Below, piece after piece: positions 16,195 to 24,403 of a stretch of DNA of 64,000 nucleotides. Under the pieces are notes generated by a model that worked only from the letters and a program-made list of their open reading frames with translations, was not told where the DNA came from and ran no database searches. A program made the translations under genes and the position numbers. How positions within the stretch are numbered: the first letter of the stretch is position 1; the number at the start of each line of letters is the position of its first letter. The DNA comes from Kribbella monticola (lineage in GTDB: Bacteria > Actinomycetota > Actinomycetes > Propionibacteriales > Kribbellaceae): contig NZ_QFXK01000009.1 of NCBI RefSeq assembly GCF_003261635.1, positions 186,001 to 250,000 on the forward strand, read 5' to 3'.

Positions 16195-18687
16195 ATGGCA
16201 CTGACGAAAATCACCTCGCGCTTCCGCCGGCTCCTGCAGCGCCCCGGCTCGATCGACCTCGGCCCGTACGAGCGGCTGACCCAGTTGGTCGCCGAGGCGG
16301 AGGAGTCGGTCCAGGGCCTGTCCGACGACGAGCTCACCGAGGTCGTCACCGAGATGCGGACGACCGGCGGGCTGGACGAGGACAACCTGATCGAGTTCCT
16401 CGCGCTGGCCCGCGAGGCCGGCAAGCGCGCGATCGGCGAGCGCGCGTTCGACGGCCAGATCGTCGGCGCGCTGGCGCTGCTGCGCGGCCGGATCGTCGAG
16501 ATGGCCACCGGTGAGGGCAAGACGCTCGCAGGTGCCTTCGCCGCCGCCGGATATGCGATCGGCGGCCGGCGTGTCCAGGTGATGGCAGTGAACGACTACC
16601 TGGCCCAGCGCGACGCCGAGTGGATGGGCCCGATCTACGCCCTGCTAGGCGTCACCGTCAGCCACATCGGCCAGGCCTCGACGCCGGAGGAGCGCCGCGC
16701 GGCGTACCAGGCGGAGGTCTGCTACGCCCCGGTCACCGAGCTGGGCTTCGACGTACTGCGGGATCGGCTCGTCACCGACGTCGCCGAGCGGGTCACCGTG
16801 AAGCCCGACGTCGCGCTCGTCGACGAGGCGGACTCGGTGCTGATCGACGAGGCTCGCGTACCGCTGGTGCTGGCCGGCGCGACCCGGACCGAGGAGCTCG
16901 ACGACGACGTGGTGGCGCTCGTCCGCACGCTGCGGGCCGGGGTCGACTACGAGATCGACGGTGACGGCCGGACCGTGGCCCTGACGGACAAGGGCACCGA
17001 CACGGTCGAGAAGCATCTCGGTGACATCAACCTGTACGAGGACGAGAACCTCGACCGACTGACCCAGATCAACGTTGCCCTGCACGCCGAAGTACTGCTG
17101 CGCAAGGACGTCGACTACCTGGTCCGGGACGGCAAGGTCAGCCTGATCAACAACAGCCGCGGCCGGATCGCCAAGCTGCAGCGCTGGCCGGACGGCTTGC
17201 AGGCGGCCGTGGAGGCCAAGGAGGCTGTGCCGATCAGCGACTCCGGTGAGGTGCTGGACAGCATCACCGTGCAGGCACTGGTCAGCAGCTACCCGACCCT
17301 GTGCGGCATGACCGGTACGGCGGTTGTCGTCGGCGAGCAGTTGCAGGAGTTCTACAACGTCGAGGTGGCGGTGGTCCCGCCGAACAAGCCGAACATCCGG
17401 ATCGACGAGGCGGACCGGCTCTACCTGACCGTCGAGCAGAAGAACGTCGCGCTGGTCGAGCACATCAAGGAGATCCACGAGACCGGGCGGCCGATCCTGA
17501 TCGGGACGCACAGCGTCGAGGAGTCCGAGCAACTCAGTGAGCGGCTCGAGGCCGCCGAGGTGCCGCATGTCGTACTGAACGCGAAGAACGACGCCGAAGA
17601 GGCCGCGATCGTGGCCGAGGCCGGCGTACCGGAGACCGTGACGGTGTCGACCCAGATGGCCGGCCGCGGTACGGACATCCGGTTGGGCGGGCGCGACGGT
17701 TCGCACGATCGGGAGCGCGCCGCCGACCTCGGCGGGCTGTACGTGATCGGTACCGGCCTGCACGCATCGCAGCGGCTCGACGACCAGCTCCGCGGTCGCG
17801 CCGGGCGGCAGGGCGACCCGGGTGGATCGCTGTTCTTCGCCAGCCTCGGCGACGAACTCGTCACCCGGTACTCCGTGACGTCGGGCCTGCGCCCGTCGCC
17901 CGACGAGACCGGCCGGCTGACCGACCGCAAGGCGATCGCGATGCTCGAGCACTCCCAGCGGGTCGCCGACGGCGCGAACGCCGAGCTGCACCGGACGACG
18001 TGGTCGTACCACCGGCTGACCGGGCAGCAGCGGGCGATCCTGCTCGACACCCGCGAGAAGGTGCTCACCGAAGATCTCGCCGCCGAGGAACTCGCCGAGC
18101 GGGCCAAGGAGCGGTACGACGAGTTGGTCGAGGAGATCGGCGAGGACAAGGTGAAGGACGCGGCGCGCAGGATCGCGCTGCACCACCTCGACCGGAAGTG
18201 GACCGACCACCTCGCCTACCTCGCGGACCTGCGCGAAGGCATCCACCTGCGGTCGCTGGCCGGCGGCATCGTGCACATGAAGCCGATCGACGAGTTCAAC
18301 AAGTCGGCGATCGCGTCGTTCGACCCGCTGATCGCGGACGCGTGGAACGACGCCGCGGAGACGTTCAAGGAAGCCGAGATCACCGCGGACGGCTTCGACG
18401 AGGAGGCCTCCGGCGTACCGCGTCCGACGGCGACCTGGACCTACCTGGTCAACGACAACCCGTTCGGCACCGAGGCGGACCGTATCCTCGGCCGGCTCCG
18501 CAACGCCATCAAGCCGTCCGCCGCGGCCGAGTCGGAGGAGATCCTGCCGGAGGAGTTCGACGAGCTCCCCGAGGAGCTCCGCGACCTGGAGGACGACGAA
18601 CTCTCCGACGAGCTCCCGGAGGAACTCCGCGAGGCGGACTTGGACGAGGACACGTCGGAAGCCAAGAAGGCCGACGAGAAGGACTGA
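16195..18687 (+). CDS. secA2: Accessory protein-export ATPase SecA2
   Basis: An 830-residue SecA-family ATPase. Walker A is VEMATGEGKTLAGAF (about 100-114), the DEAD-like box is VALVDEADSVLIDEAR, motif III region LCGMTGTA and motif VI QLRGRAGRQGDPG. It lacks the C-terminal zinc/SecB-binding tail of SecA1; instead it ends in a ~60-residue Glu/Asp-rich tail. Length and the tail mark the actinobacterial SecA2, which exports a small set of proteins alongside SecA1. ATG 16195 follows GCGGAGACC; GTG 16171 is an alternative. A 10-bp hairpin follows the stop. Confidence 0.88.
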   Translation: MALTKITSRFRRLLQRPGSIDLGPYERLTQLVAEAEESVQGLSDDELTEVVTEMRTTGGLDEDNLIEFLALAREAGKRAIGERAFDGQIVGALALLRGRIVEMATGEGKTLAGAFAAAGYAIGGRRVQVMAVNDYLAQRDAEWMGPIYALLGVTVSHIGQASTPEERRAAYQAEVCYAPVTELGFDVLRDRLVTDVAERVTVKPDVALVDEADSVLIDEARVPLVLAGATRTEELDDDVVALVRTLRAGVDYEIDGDGRTVALTDKGTDTVEKHLGDINLYEDENLDRLTQINVALHAEVLLRKDVDYLVRDGKVSLINNSRGRIAKLQRWPDGLQAAVEAKEAVPISDSGEVLDSITVQALVSSYPTLCGMTGTAVVVGEQLQEFYNVEVAVVPPNKPNIRIDEADRLYLTVEQKNVALVEHIKEIHETGRPILIGTHSVEESEQLSERLEAAEVPHVVLNAKNDAEEAAIVAEAGVPETVTVSTQMAGRGTDIRLGGRDGSHDRERAADLGGLYVIGTGLHASQRLDDQLRGRAGRQGDPGGSLFFASLGDELVTRYSVTSGLRPSPDETGRLTDRKAIAMLEHSQRVADGANAELHRTTWSYHRLTGQQRAILLDTREKVLTEDLAAEELAERAKERYDELVEEIGEDKVKDAARRIALHHLDRKWTDHLAYLADLREGIHLRSLAGGIVHMKPIDEFNKSAIASFDPLIADAWNDAAETFKEAEITADGFDEEASGVPRPTATWTYLVNDNPFGTEADRILGRLRNAIKPSAAAESEEILPEEFDELPEELRDLEDDELSDELPEELREADLDEDTSEAKKADEKD

Positions 18688-18694
18688 CAGCTGC

Positions 18695-18724
18695 AGACTG
18701 CTGGAGTCGGTGCGCCAGCAGTCT
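18695..18724. terminator. 10-bp hairpin after secA2
   Basis: AGACTGCTGG (18695-18704) pairs perfectly with CCAGCAGTCT (18715-18724), with a 10-base loop, 8 bases after the secA2 stop and before the convergent cyclase stop. Confidence 0.7.
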
Positions 18725-18786
18725 CAGCAGTCTCACCAGCCGATCGGCCGCCTCGCGGATCCGGTGAGGTCGAACCTCTGTCAGGC

Positions 18787-20103
18787 TCAGAGGTCGCCGT
18801 TGGCGGGGGCTGTGACGACGCGGTTGCGGCCGGCGTTCTTCGCGGCGTACGTCGCCGTATCCGCGGCCAGCAGCAACGCGTCGAGGCTGCAGCCGGCGCT
18901 CGGATACGTCGCCGCCCCGATGGAACACGTCAGCCCTTCGACGGTGGCCGGTCCCGCCTGGGTCGTGACGCTGATCGAAAGCCCCGCAATCCGGCGCCGA
19001 ATCCGCTCAGCCGCCTGCGCGATCTCCGCATCGCTGGTCTTCGGTAACAGCACCGCGAACTCTTCACCGCCCAGTCGCCCGATCAGGTCGTCGGTACGGA
19101 TTTCGTGTTTCAGCTCGACAGCGATCGCTTTCAGGACTTGATCCCCGGCCGGGTGACCATAGGTGTCGTTGACCGTCTTGAAGTGGTCGAGATCCAGGTA
19201 GAGCACGCCGAGCGAGGTGTGGTCGTGCTGGGCCCGCTCGAGTTCCTTGGTCGCGATCTCGTGCCAGAAGACGGTGTTGGCGAGCCCGGTGTGCGGATCG
19301 GTCCGAGCGGCGAACTGAAACTGCCCGACGAGTAGCGCACGGTGCATGCCGAGGACGGTCACGAGCAGTGCGACGGTCAGCCAGGGCTGGTAGGTCAGCA
19401 GCGAAGAGGTCGCGACGCCGAGCCCGAGCGCACCGAACACGAGGAGCTGGTCCGACAGCGGTCCGAGCGCCTTGCGTCCGTTGGCCTCGGGGTTGGACAA
19501 CAGCACAGCGCCGACGACCAACGCGTAGTTGACGAACCAGTACGCCGTTGCCGCGGCGGCAACCGTGACGAGTCCCAGCGGGCCGCCCGGCAGGTCGGGA
19601 TACGTGGTCGGGCTGATCCCGTTCATACAGACGGCAGCCGCCGCCGCACCGAGCAGCACGGTCGCGGTCGAGAAGACCCATCGGTAAGGCGGCACCCTGC
19701 GCAGTCGCAGCCACGAGTGCAGGTAGACCGACAGGATCAGCACGACCGCCAGGGGTGGTGGGAGGCACAGGACCGCCGCGAAGGTCCACATCCCCTTGAG
19801 GTTGGCGTACGGGACGCCCTCGGAGGCGCTCCAGCGCAGCCGCTCGATGCCGCGGCTGGCTTCGACGTGCAAGGCGGACCCTAGCGCGAGCGCGGCCAGC
19901 CGGATCCAGTCAGCAGAGTCGATGTCGACGAACCGTGCGGTGGCGCCGATGAGGAGGAGGGCGAGCAGATCGACGGCCAGCACGTAGCCCAGCACGATCG
20001 GGGGAGTGGACCACAGCGCCCAGCGGGTCGGTGTCCAGACGCGCCGGGTGTCATTCTGGCGCCGATTTCTGCGCCGGAAGTCCCAGTGCCGGATACTCAA
20101 CAT
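18787..20103 (-). CDS. Membrane-bound diguanylate cyclase (GGDEF domain)
   Basis: A 438-residue product. The N-terminal ~265 residues form several membrane helices (PPIVLGYVLAVDLLALLLIG, AVLCLPPPLAVVLILSVYL and others), followed by a C-terminal GGDEF domain. The active-site motif is GGEEF (about 340) and the product-inhibition I-site RTDD stands five residues before it, so it looks catalytically competent and feedback-regulated. It makes c-di-GMP. ATG 20103 follows GGGGGA; ATG 20127 is an alternative. The likely receiver, BldD, is encoded at 49290-49802. A half match to the BldD site (CAGAGTAAA, 20141-20149) lies upstream but is weak. Confidence 0.88.
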   Translation of the reverse strand: MLSIRHWDFRRRNRRQNDTRRVWTPTRWALWSTPPIVLGYVLAVDLLALLLIGATARFVDIDSADWIRLAALALGSALHVEASRGIERLRWSASEGVPYANLKGMWTFAAVLCLPPPLAVVLILSVYLHSWLRLRRVPPYRWVFSTATVLLGAAAAAVCMNGISPTTYPDLPGGPLGLVTVAAAATAYWFVNYALVVGAVLLSNPEANGRKALGPLSDQLLVFGALGLGVATSSLLTYQPWLTVALLVTVLGMHRALLVGQFQFAARTDPHTGLANTVFWHEIATKELERAQHDHTSLGVLYLDLDHFKTVNDTYGHPAGDQVLKAIAVELKHEIRTDDLIGRLGGEEFAVLLPKTSDAEIAQAAERIRRRIAGLSISVTTQAGPATVEGLTCSIGAATYPSAGCSLDALLLAADTATYAAKNAGRNRVVTAPANGDL

Positions 20104-20293
20104 GAGACGTTTCCCCCAACCCCACATTCGTCCTCACGACCAGAGTAAACGCGGCATCACGCAATGTCACTGCGTGCTCCGAAACTGGCGGACGTTCAGG
20201 ATACCGGGAGGAGGTGCGCCGCGATGCGAAACAACAACGACTGGGGCTGATCCCGCACCCTACGCGTTGCCCACCCTCATCCGGTCCGTCCGG

Positions 20294-21535
20294 TCAGCCG
20301 GCGTGTTCTGCACGCTGGTAGCCGCGCGCGGCAGCGGATGCGAAGGCGACGCCACAGATACCGGCAGCCGCGACCACCAGAGGTGGTTGCCAGTGGTCCG
20401 CCGCCGCCCCGGCGACCAGGACCCCTATCCCCTGAGAAACGATCAGCGCAGTGCGGGCCAGGCCGATCGCCTGACCGCGCTGCGCGTCAGGGATGTCTTG
20501 GACGAAGGTTGCCTGCGCGGTCACCAGGTAGGCCGCGGACAGCCCTGACAACGCCCAGAGCGCAACCGTCGGCGACAGACCGGGCTCGAAGACGCAGAAG
20601 GCCAACGGGATGCACGTTCCGATCGCGAGGCGTCCCATCCAGGCGAGCCGGCGTGACGGGGGCAGGCGGGAGAACAGCAGGATGCCGACCACCTGCCCGG
20701 CAGGGTTCGCCGCGAAGAGCACGCCGACCGCGAGTGGCCCGCCACCGACGGATGCGGCGTACGGCGCGGCCAGGCCTTCCACAGTGATGTAGAAGCCAGG
20801 CACGCAGATCAGTGCGGTCAGGTAGCGCAGTTTGCGGTCGCCCCAGACCAGCCGCGCACCTGCTGACAGTGAGCCCCACCAGCTCGGTTTGACTGCAGGG
20901 TCAGCCCCAACGGGCACAGGCCGTTGCCGTATGCCGAGTTGCAGCAGCACCGCCGACAGCGCAAAGGAAGCGGCGTTGAGTGCAAGCGCCTGACTCGTAC
21001 CGAGTACCGCAACCAAGCTGCCACCGCTGACGAACCCGATGAGCTGCGCAGTCTGACTCGTGACAGCAGAGAGTCCTGTTGCTGCTTTGAACTTGTCGCC
21101 GGTCATGATCGACGCCAGCATCGCCGCGCGCGCTGACTGGAAGGGCGCCGCGAGCAGCTGTACTACGACCAGCAGTACGCACAGGATCCACAGTGGTGCG
21201 CCGGGGATCGCCATCAGTGCGACCAGTACTGCGCGGGCGGCGTCGCAGCTGACCATGACCCGGCGGCGCGGGTAGCGGTCGGCCAGGCCGGACAGCAGCG
21301 GGCCGCCGGCAATGTCGGGCAGGAACGTGAGGGCGTAGGTGAGCGCCGACAACCCGGCCGAACCGGTCCGATCGAACACCAGGATGGCGAGCGCGACGCG
21401 CGCCAGCTGATCACCGATCACCGACCCCAGTAACGCCGCCCACAACCAGCGGAACTCGGCCACGGCGAACACTTCGCGGTAGGTGGCCGGTCGGTCGGCG
21501 GGGTCGGTCGTGGCGGGGTCACGGGGGCGGACCAT
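20294..21535 (-). CDS. MFS transporter (efflux type)
   Basis: A 413-residue, 12-helix Major Facilitator protein of the MFS_3/enterobactin-exporter-like group: FRWLWAALLGSVIGDQLARV at the N-terminus, LPDIAGGPLLSGLADRYPRR as the cytoplasmic loop 2-3 motif, and a second half starting near residue 215. The substrate is unknown. ATG 21535 is used; a TTG lies three codons upstream. No regulator is adjacent. Confidence 0.83.
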   Translation of the reverse strand: MVRPRDPATTDPADRPATYREVFAVAEFRWLWAALLGSVIGDQLARVALAILVFDRTGSAGLSALTYALTFLPDIAGGPLLSGLADRYPRRRVMVSCDAARAVLVALMAIPGAPLWILCVLLVVVQLLAAPFQSARAAMLASIMTGDKFKAATGLSAVTSQTAQLIGFVSGGSLVAVLGTSQALALNAASFALSAVLLQLGIRQRPVPVGADPAVKPSWWGSLSAGARLVWGDRKLRYLTALICVPGFYITVEGLAAPYAASVGGGPLAVGVLFAANPAGQVVGILLFSRLPPSRRLAWMGRLAIGTCIPLAFCVFEPGLSPTVALWALSGLSAAYLVTAQATFVQDIPDAQRGQAIGLARTALIVSQGIGVLVAGAAADHWQPPLVVAAAGICGVAFASAAARGYQRAEHAG

Positions 21536-21809
21536 GTCGATCAAAGTACCCAGCGCCCAGCCCCCGTCGCTTTCCGCGCCGGTGAGCCGTTACCGCTTCG
21601 ACGCCGTACGAAGTAAGAGAGCGCCCCGGCACCTGTACCGACGGAGAGGAGGTGTCGTCCGTACGGCGGGTTGCCACGCCTCCTCGCACCCTTGCCGATG
21701 GGGCACCGGGAGCACACGTCCTGTCCGTCGGTACGACGTCCGCGCGGCGCCGGGAGGCAGTGTGGGCTCGGGGAGCGGGGTTGTCGGTGGGCGTCTGTAG
21801 GCTCGTCGG

Positions 21810-23291
21810 GTGAGTGACGGTCTGTTCGAGTTGCCTGGGAGCCCGGCGCCTGCCAGAGGTGGTGGGAGTCTGGCGGATGCCGACCACACCTCGGCCCCGC
21901 TGGCGGTCCGGATGCGGCCGCGGAGTCTGGACGAGTTGGTCGGGCAGCAGCACCTGCTGGCGCCAGGATCGCCGTTGCGACGCCTGGTCGAAGGCGACCA
22001 GCCGATGTCGTTGCTGCTGTGGGGTCCGCCCGGCACGGGCAAGACCACGATCGCGGCTGTCGTGTCGCATGCGACCAACCGGAAGTTCGTCGAGTTGTCC
22101 GCGGTCACCGCCGGAGTGAAGGAAGTCCGGCAGGTGATCGACGGCGCGCGCCGGGATCTGTCCCGCCCGGGCAACACCGTCGAGACCGTGCTGTTCATCG
22201 ACGAGGTGCACCGCTTCACCAAAGCCCAGCAGGACGCGCTGCTGCCCGGAGTGGAGAACCGCTGGGTCACCCTCGTCGCAGCGACCACGGAGAACCCGTT
22301 CTTCTCCGTCATCTCGCCGCTGTTGTCGCGGTCGCTGCTGCTGACGCTGGAGTCGCTCACCGACGACGACATCGCAGTACTGCTCGATCGGGCGCTCACC
22401 GACGAGCGCGGGCTCGACAACGAGTACGAACTGGCCGACGACGCCCGCGATCACCTGCTGCGGATGGCCGGGGGAGACGCGAGACGAGCGCTCACCTACC
22501 TGGAAGCAGCCGCCGGTGGCGCCAAGGCGAAAGCGAACGCGGAAGCCGCGAAGGCCCGGTCGTCCACAGATCGCGACCAGGCGAAATCCACGGCGAACGA
22601 CGAGCACGACGAAGACGGCGCCAAGTCGAGCGCCGACGACAGCGGCGTACGGCGGGCTTTGATCGATCTGAAGACGCTGGAGACCGCGGTCGACCGGGCC
22701 GCGGTGCGGTACGACCGGGCCGGTGACCAGCACTACGACGTGGCGTCGGCGTTGATCAAGTCGATCCGCGGCTCGGACGTCGATGCCGCGATGCATTACC
22801 TGGCCCGGATGATCGAGGCCGGTGAGGACCCGCGGTTCATCGCCCGGCGGCTGGTGATCTCGGCCAGTGAGGACATCGGCATGGGCGACCCGACCGCGCT
22901 CGGAGTCGCGGTCGCCGCCGCCGACGCGGTCCAGCTGATCGGTATGCCGGAGGCCCGGATCAACCTCGCCCAGGCCGTCATCGCCCTCGCCCTGGCACCG
23001 AAGTCGAACGCGGTGATCATGGCGATCGACGCCGCCATCGCGGACGTGAAGGCCGGCAAGGTCGGTCCGGTCCCGGCGCATCTGCGCGACGCCCACTACG
23101 CCGGCGCGAAGAAGATCGGCCACGGCTCGACGTACCAGTACTCCCATAACGACCCGCGCGGCGTGGTCCCCCAGCAGTACGCGCCGGACGTCGTCGACGA
23201 CGCCGAGTACTACAAGCCCACCCGCCGCGGCGGCGAGGCGACGTACGCCGACCGCCTGGCCGGCATCCGCAAGATCCTCAAAGACCGCTGA
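21810..23291 (+). CDS. rarA: Replication-associated recombination protein A (RarA/MgsA) AAA ATPase
   Basis: A 493-residue product with the RarA start ([20 protein letters not shown]), Walker [16 protein letters not shown], Walker [11 protein letters not shown], sensor [10 protein letters not shown] and the conserved C-terminal [40 protein letters not shown]. It acts at stalled replication forks. A charged, low-complexity insert of about 45 residues (about 233-277, Lys/Asp/Ser/Ala-rich) sits between the ATPase and tetramerisation parts and is not usual. The stop overlaps the next start as TGATG. Confidence 0.93.
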   Translation: MSDGLFELPGSPAPARGGGSLADADHTSAPLAVRMRPRSLDELVGQQHLLAPGSPLRRLVEGDQPMSLLLWGPPGTGKTTIAAVVSHATNRKFVELSAVTAGVKEVRQVIDGARRDLSRPGNTVETVLFIDEVHRFTKAQQDALLPGVENRWVTLVAATTENPFFSVISPLLSRSLLLTLESLTDDDIAVLLDRALTDERGLDNEYELADDARDHLLRMAGGDARRALTYLEAAAGGAKAKANAEAAKARSSTDRDQAKSTANDEHDEDGAKSSADDSGVRRALIDLKTLETAVDRAAVRYDRAGDQHYDVASALIKSIRGSDVDAAMHYLARMIEAGEDPRFIARRLVISASEDIGMGDPTALGVAVAAADAVQLIGMPEARINLAQAVIALALAPKSNAVIMAIDAAIADVKAGKVGPVPAHLRDAHYAGAKKIGHGSTYQYSHNDPRGVVPQQYAPDVVDDAEYYKPTRRGGEATYADRLAGIRKILKDR

Positions 23292-23599
23292 TGGACCGGG
23301 CTGCAGCGCACGTCGAGGCCTTCAACCAGGCCGCCACCACCGGCGACTGGACCACCTTCGCGACCCGCTTCGCCCACGACGCCGTGATGTCCTTCCCTGG
23401 CCTCCCGATCGGCCCGTACGCCGGCCGCGCCGCGATCGTCCAGGCCTACCGCGACAACCCGCCCACCGAGACGATGACGCTCGTCGGCGCCAAGGACGAC
23501 GCGATCCGCTTCCGCTGGTCCTCGGGCGCTACCGGCACGATGCGGTTCACCTGGACCGCCGACGGGCTCGTGCGCGAACTGGTGATCCGCTTCGACTAG
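23291..23599 (+). CDS. SnoaL-like NTF2-fold protein
   Basis: A 102-residue, single-domain protein with the pattern HVEAFNQAATTGDWTTFATR, FPGLPIGPYAGRAAIVQAYR, FTWTADGLVRELVIRFD. ATG 23291 overlaps the rarA stop by one base, so translation is coupled. The fold suggests a small-molecule enzyme or binding protein; a role with RarA is not evident. Confidence 0.82.
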   Translation: MDRAAAHVEAFNQAATTGDWTTFATRFAHDAVMSFPGLPIGPYAGRAAIVQAYRDNPPTETMTLVGAKDDAIRFRWSSGATGTMRFTWTADGLVRELVIRFD

Positions 23600-23602
23600 T
23601 CC

Positions 23603-23621
23603 GGCCCTTTGCGCAAGGGCC
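23603..23621 (+). terminator. Short near-palindromic hairpin after rarA-SnoaL
   Basis: GGCCCTT (23603-23609) pairs with AAGGGCC (23615-23621) four bases after the stop codon. Confidence 0.6.
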
Positions 23622-23739
23622 TGGACCGAGTTGGTGAGTGACTGTGATCTGGGGGAAGGTGTCCAGTGGGGGAGTGAGCGCGGACCCGCGATAAAGTCGG
23701 GCGGTCCACGAGGTGTCTACGGAAGGTGGATCGTTTCCC

Positions 23740-24162
23740 ATGAGCGTCGGTGAAGTCGCGGGGCTGATAGCTGCCTGCGCGCTGCTCATCCTGGTGGGGC
23801 TGCTGGCCTACCCGATCCTGAAGCTCGGCAAGGTGCTGGACGAGACCCGGATCATGGTCAAGGGCGTCTCGGACTCCAGCGTGCCGCTGCTCGGTGAGGT
23901 GACGAACACCGTGGCGACCACCAACGCCCAGCTGGCGAAGGTGGACGTGATCACCGACAACGCGAGCACCGTGACAACCAATGCGGCCGCGCTCACGTCT
24001 TTGTTTGCAGCGACGGCCGGCGGTCCGCTGGTCAAGGCGGCCGCTTTCACCTACGGCGTACGGCGTGCGCTCGGTGACAGCCAGCGTCGCGATGTCTCCC
24101 GCCGGGTGAAGGACGAGATGAAGGCCGAGCGCAAGGCGAAGAAGCGCGGTGACGCGCGGTGA
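23740..24162 (+). CDS. DUF948 membrane protein
   Basis: A 140-residue product with one N-terminal membrane helix (EVAGLIAACALLILVGLLAY), then the DUF948 amphipathic region (LDETRIMVKGVSDSSVPLL) and a Lys/Arg-rich C-terminus. ATG 23740 follows GGAAGGTGGA. Together with the next gene it is a conserved pair just upstream of alaS in actinobacteria. The molecular function is unknown. Its stop overlaps the next gene as GTGA. Confidence 0.82.
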   Translation: MSVGEVAGLIAACALLILVGLLAYPILKLGKVLDETRIMVKGVSDSSVPLLGEVTNTVATTNAQLAKVDVITDNASTVTTNAAALTSLFAATAGGPLVKAAAFTYGVRRALGDSQRRDVSRRVKDEMKAERKAKKRGDAR

Positions 24163-24398
24163 AGCGGATCCTGTGGTTCGTGATCGGCACCTTCGTCGGC
24201 GTCTATGTGGTGACCCGGCTGAAGAAGCGGGTCCAGGTGCTCGCGCCGGAGAGTCTGCAGCAGTCGGCGGAGAAGGTTGCGGCCGCGATCCGGCACTTCG
24301 GCGACGAGGTGCGGGTCGGGATGGCCGAGCGGGAGACCGAGTTGCGGGATGCGCTCGGGATCGAAAACAACGAAACTCAGCGTGAGGACTACCGGTAA
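24159..24398 (+). CDS. Small membrane protein, conserved upstream of alaS (DUF6167-like)
   Basis: A 79-residue product: an N-terminal membrane helix (RILWFVIGTFVGVYVVTRL) followed by an amphipathic helical tail. GTG 24159 overlaps the DUF948 stop by four bases. It ends with TAA five bases before the alaS start. Family naming is from position and pattern; the function is unknown. Confidence 0.75.
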   Translation: MKRILWFVIGTFVGVYVVTRLKKRVQVLAPESLQQSAEKVAAAIRHFGDEVRVGMAERETELRDALGIENNETQREDYR

Positions 24399-24403
24399 CA
24401 CCC

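Noticed and set aside
20141..20149. BldD site upstream of the diguanylate cyclase
   Set aside because: Only the right half matches; the left half fails at three fixed positions. Kept only as a weak note.
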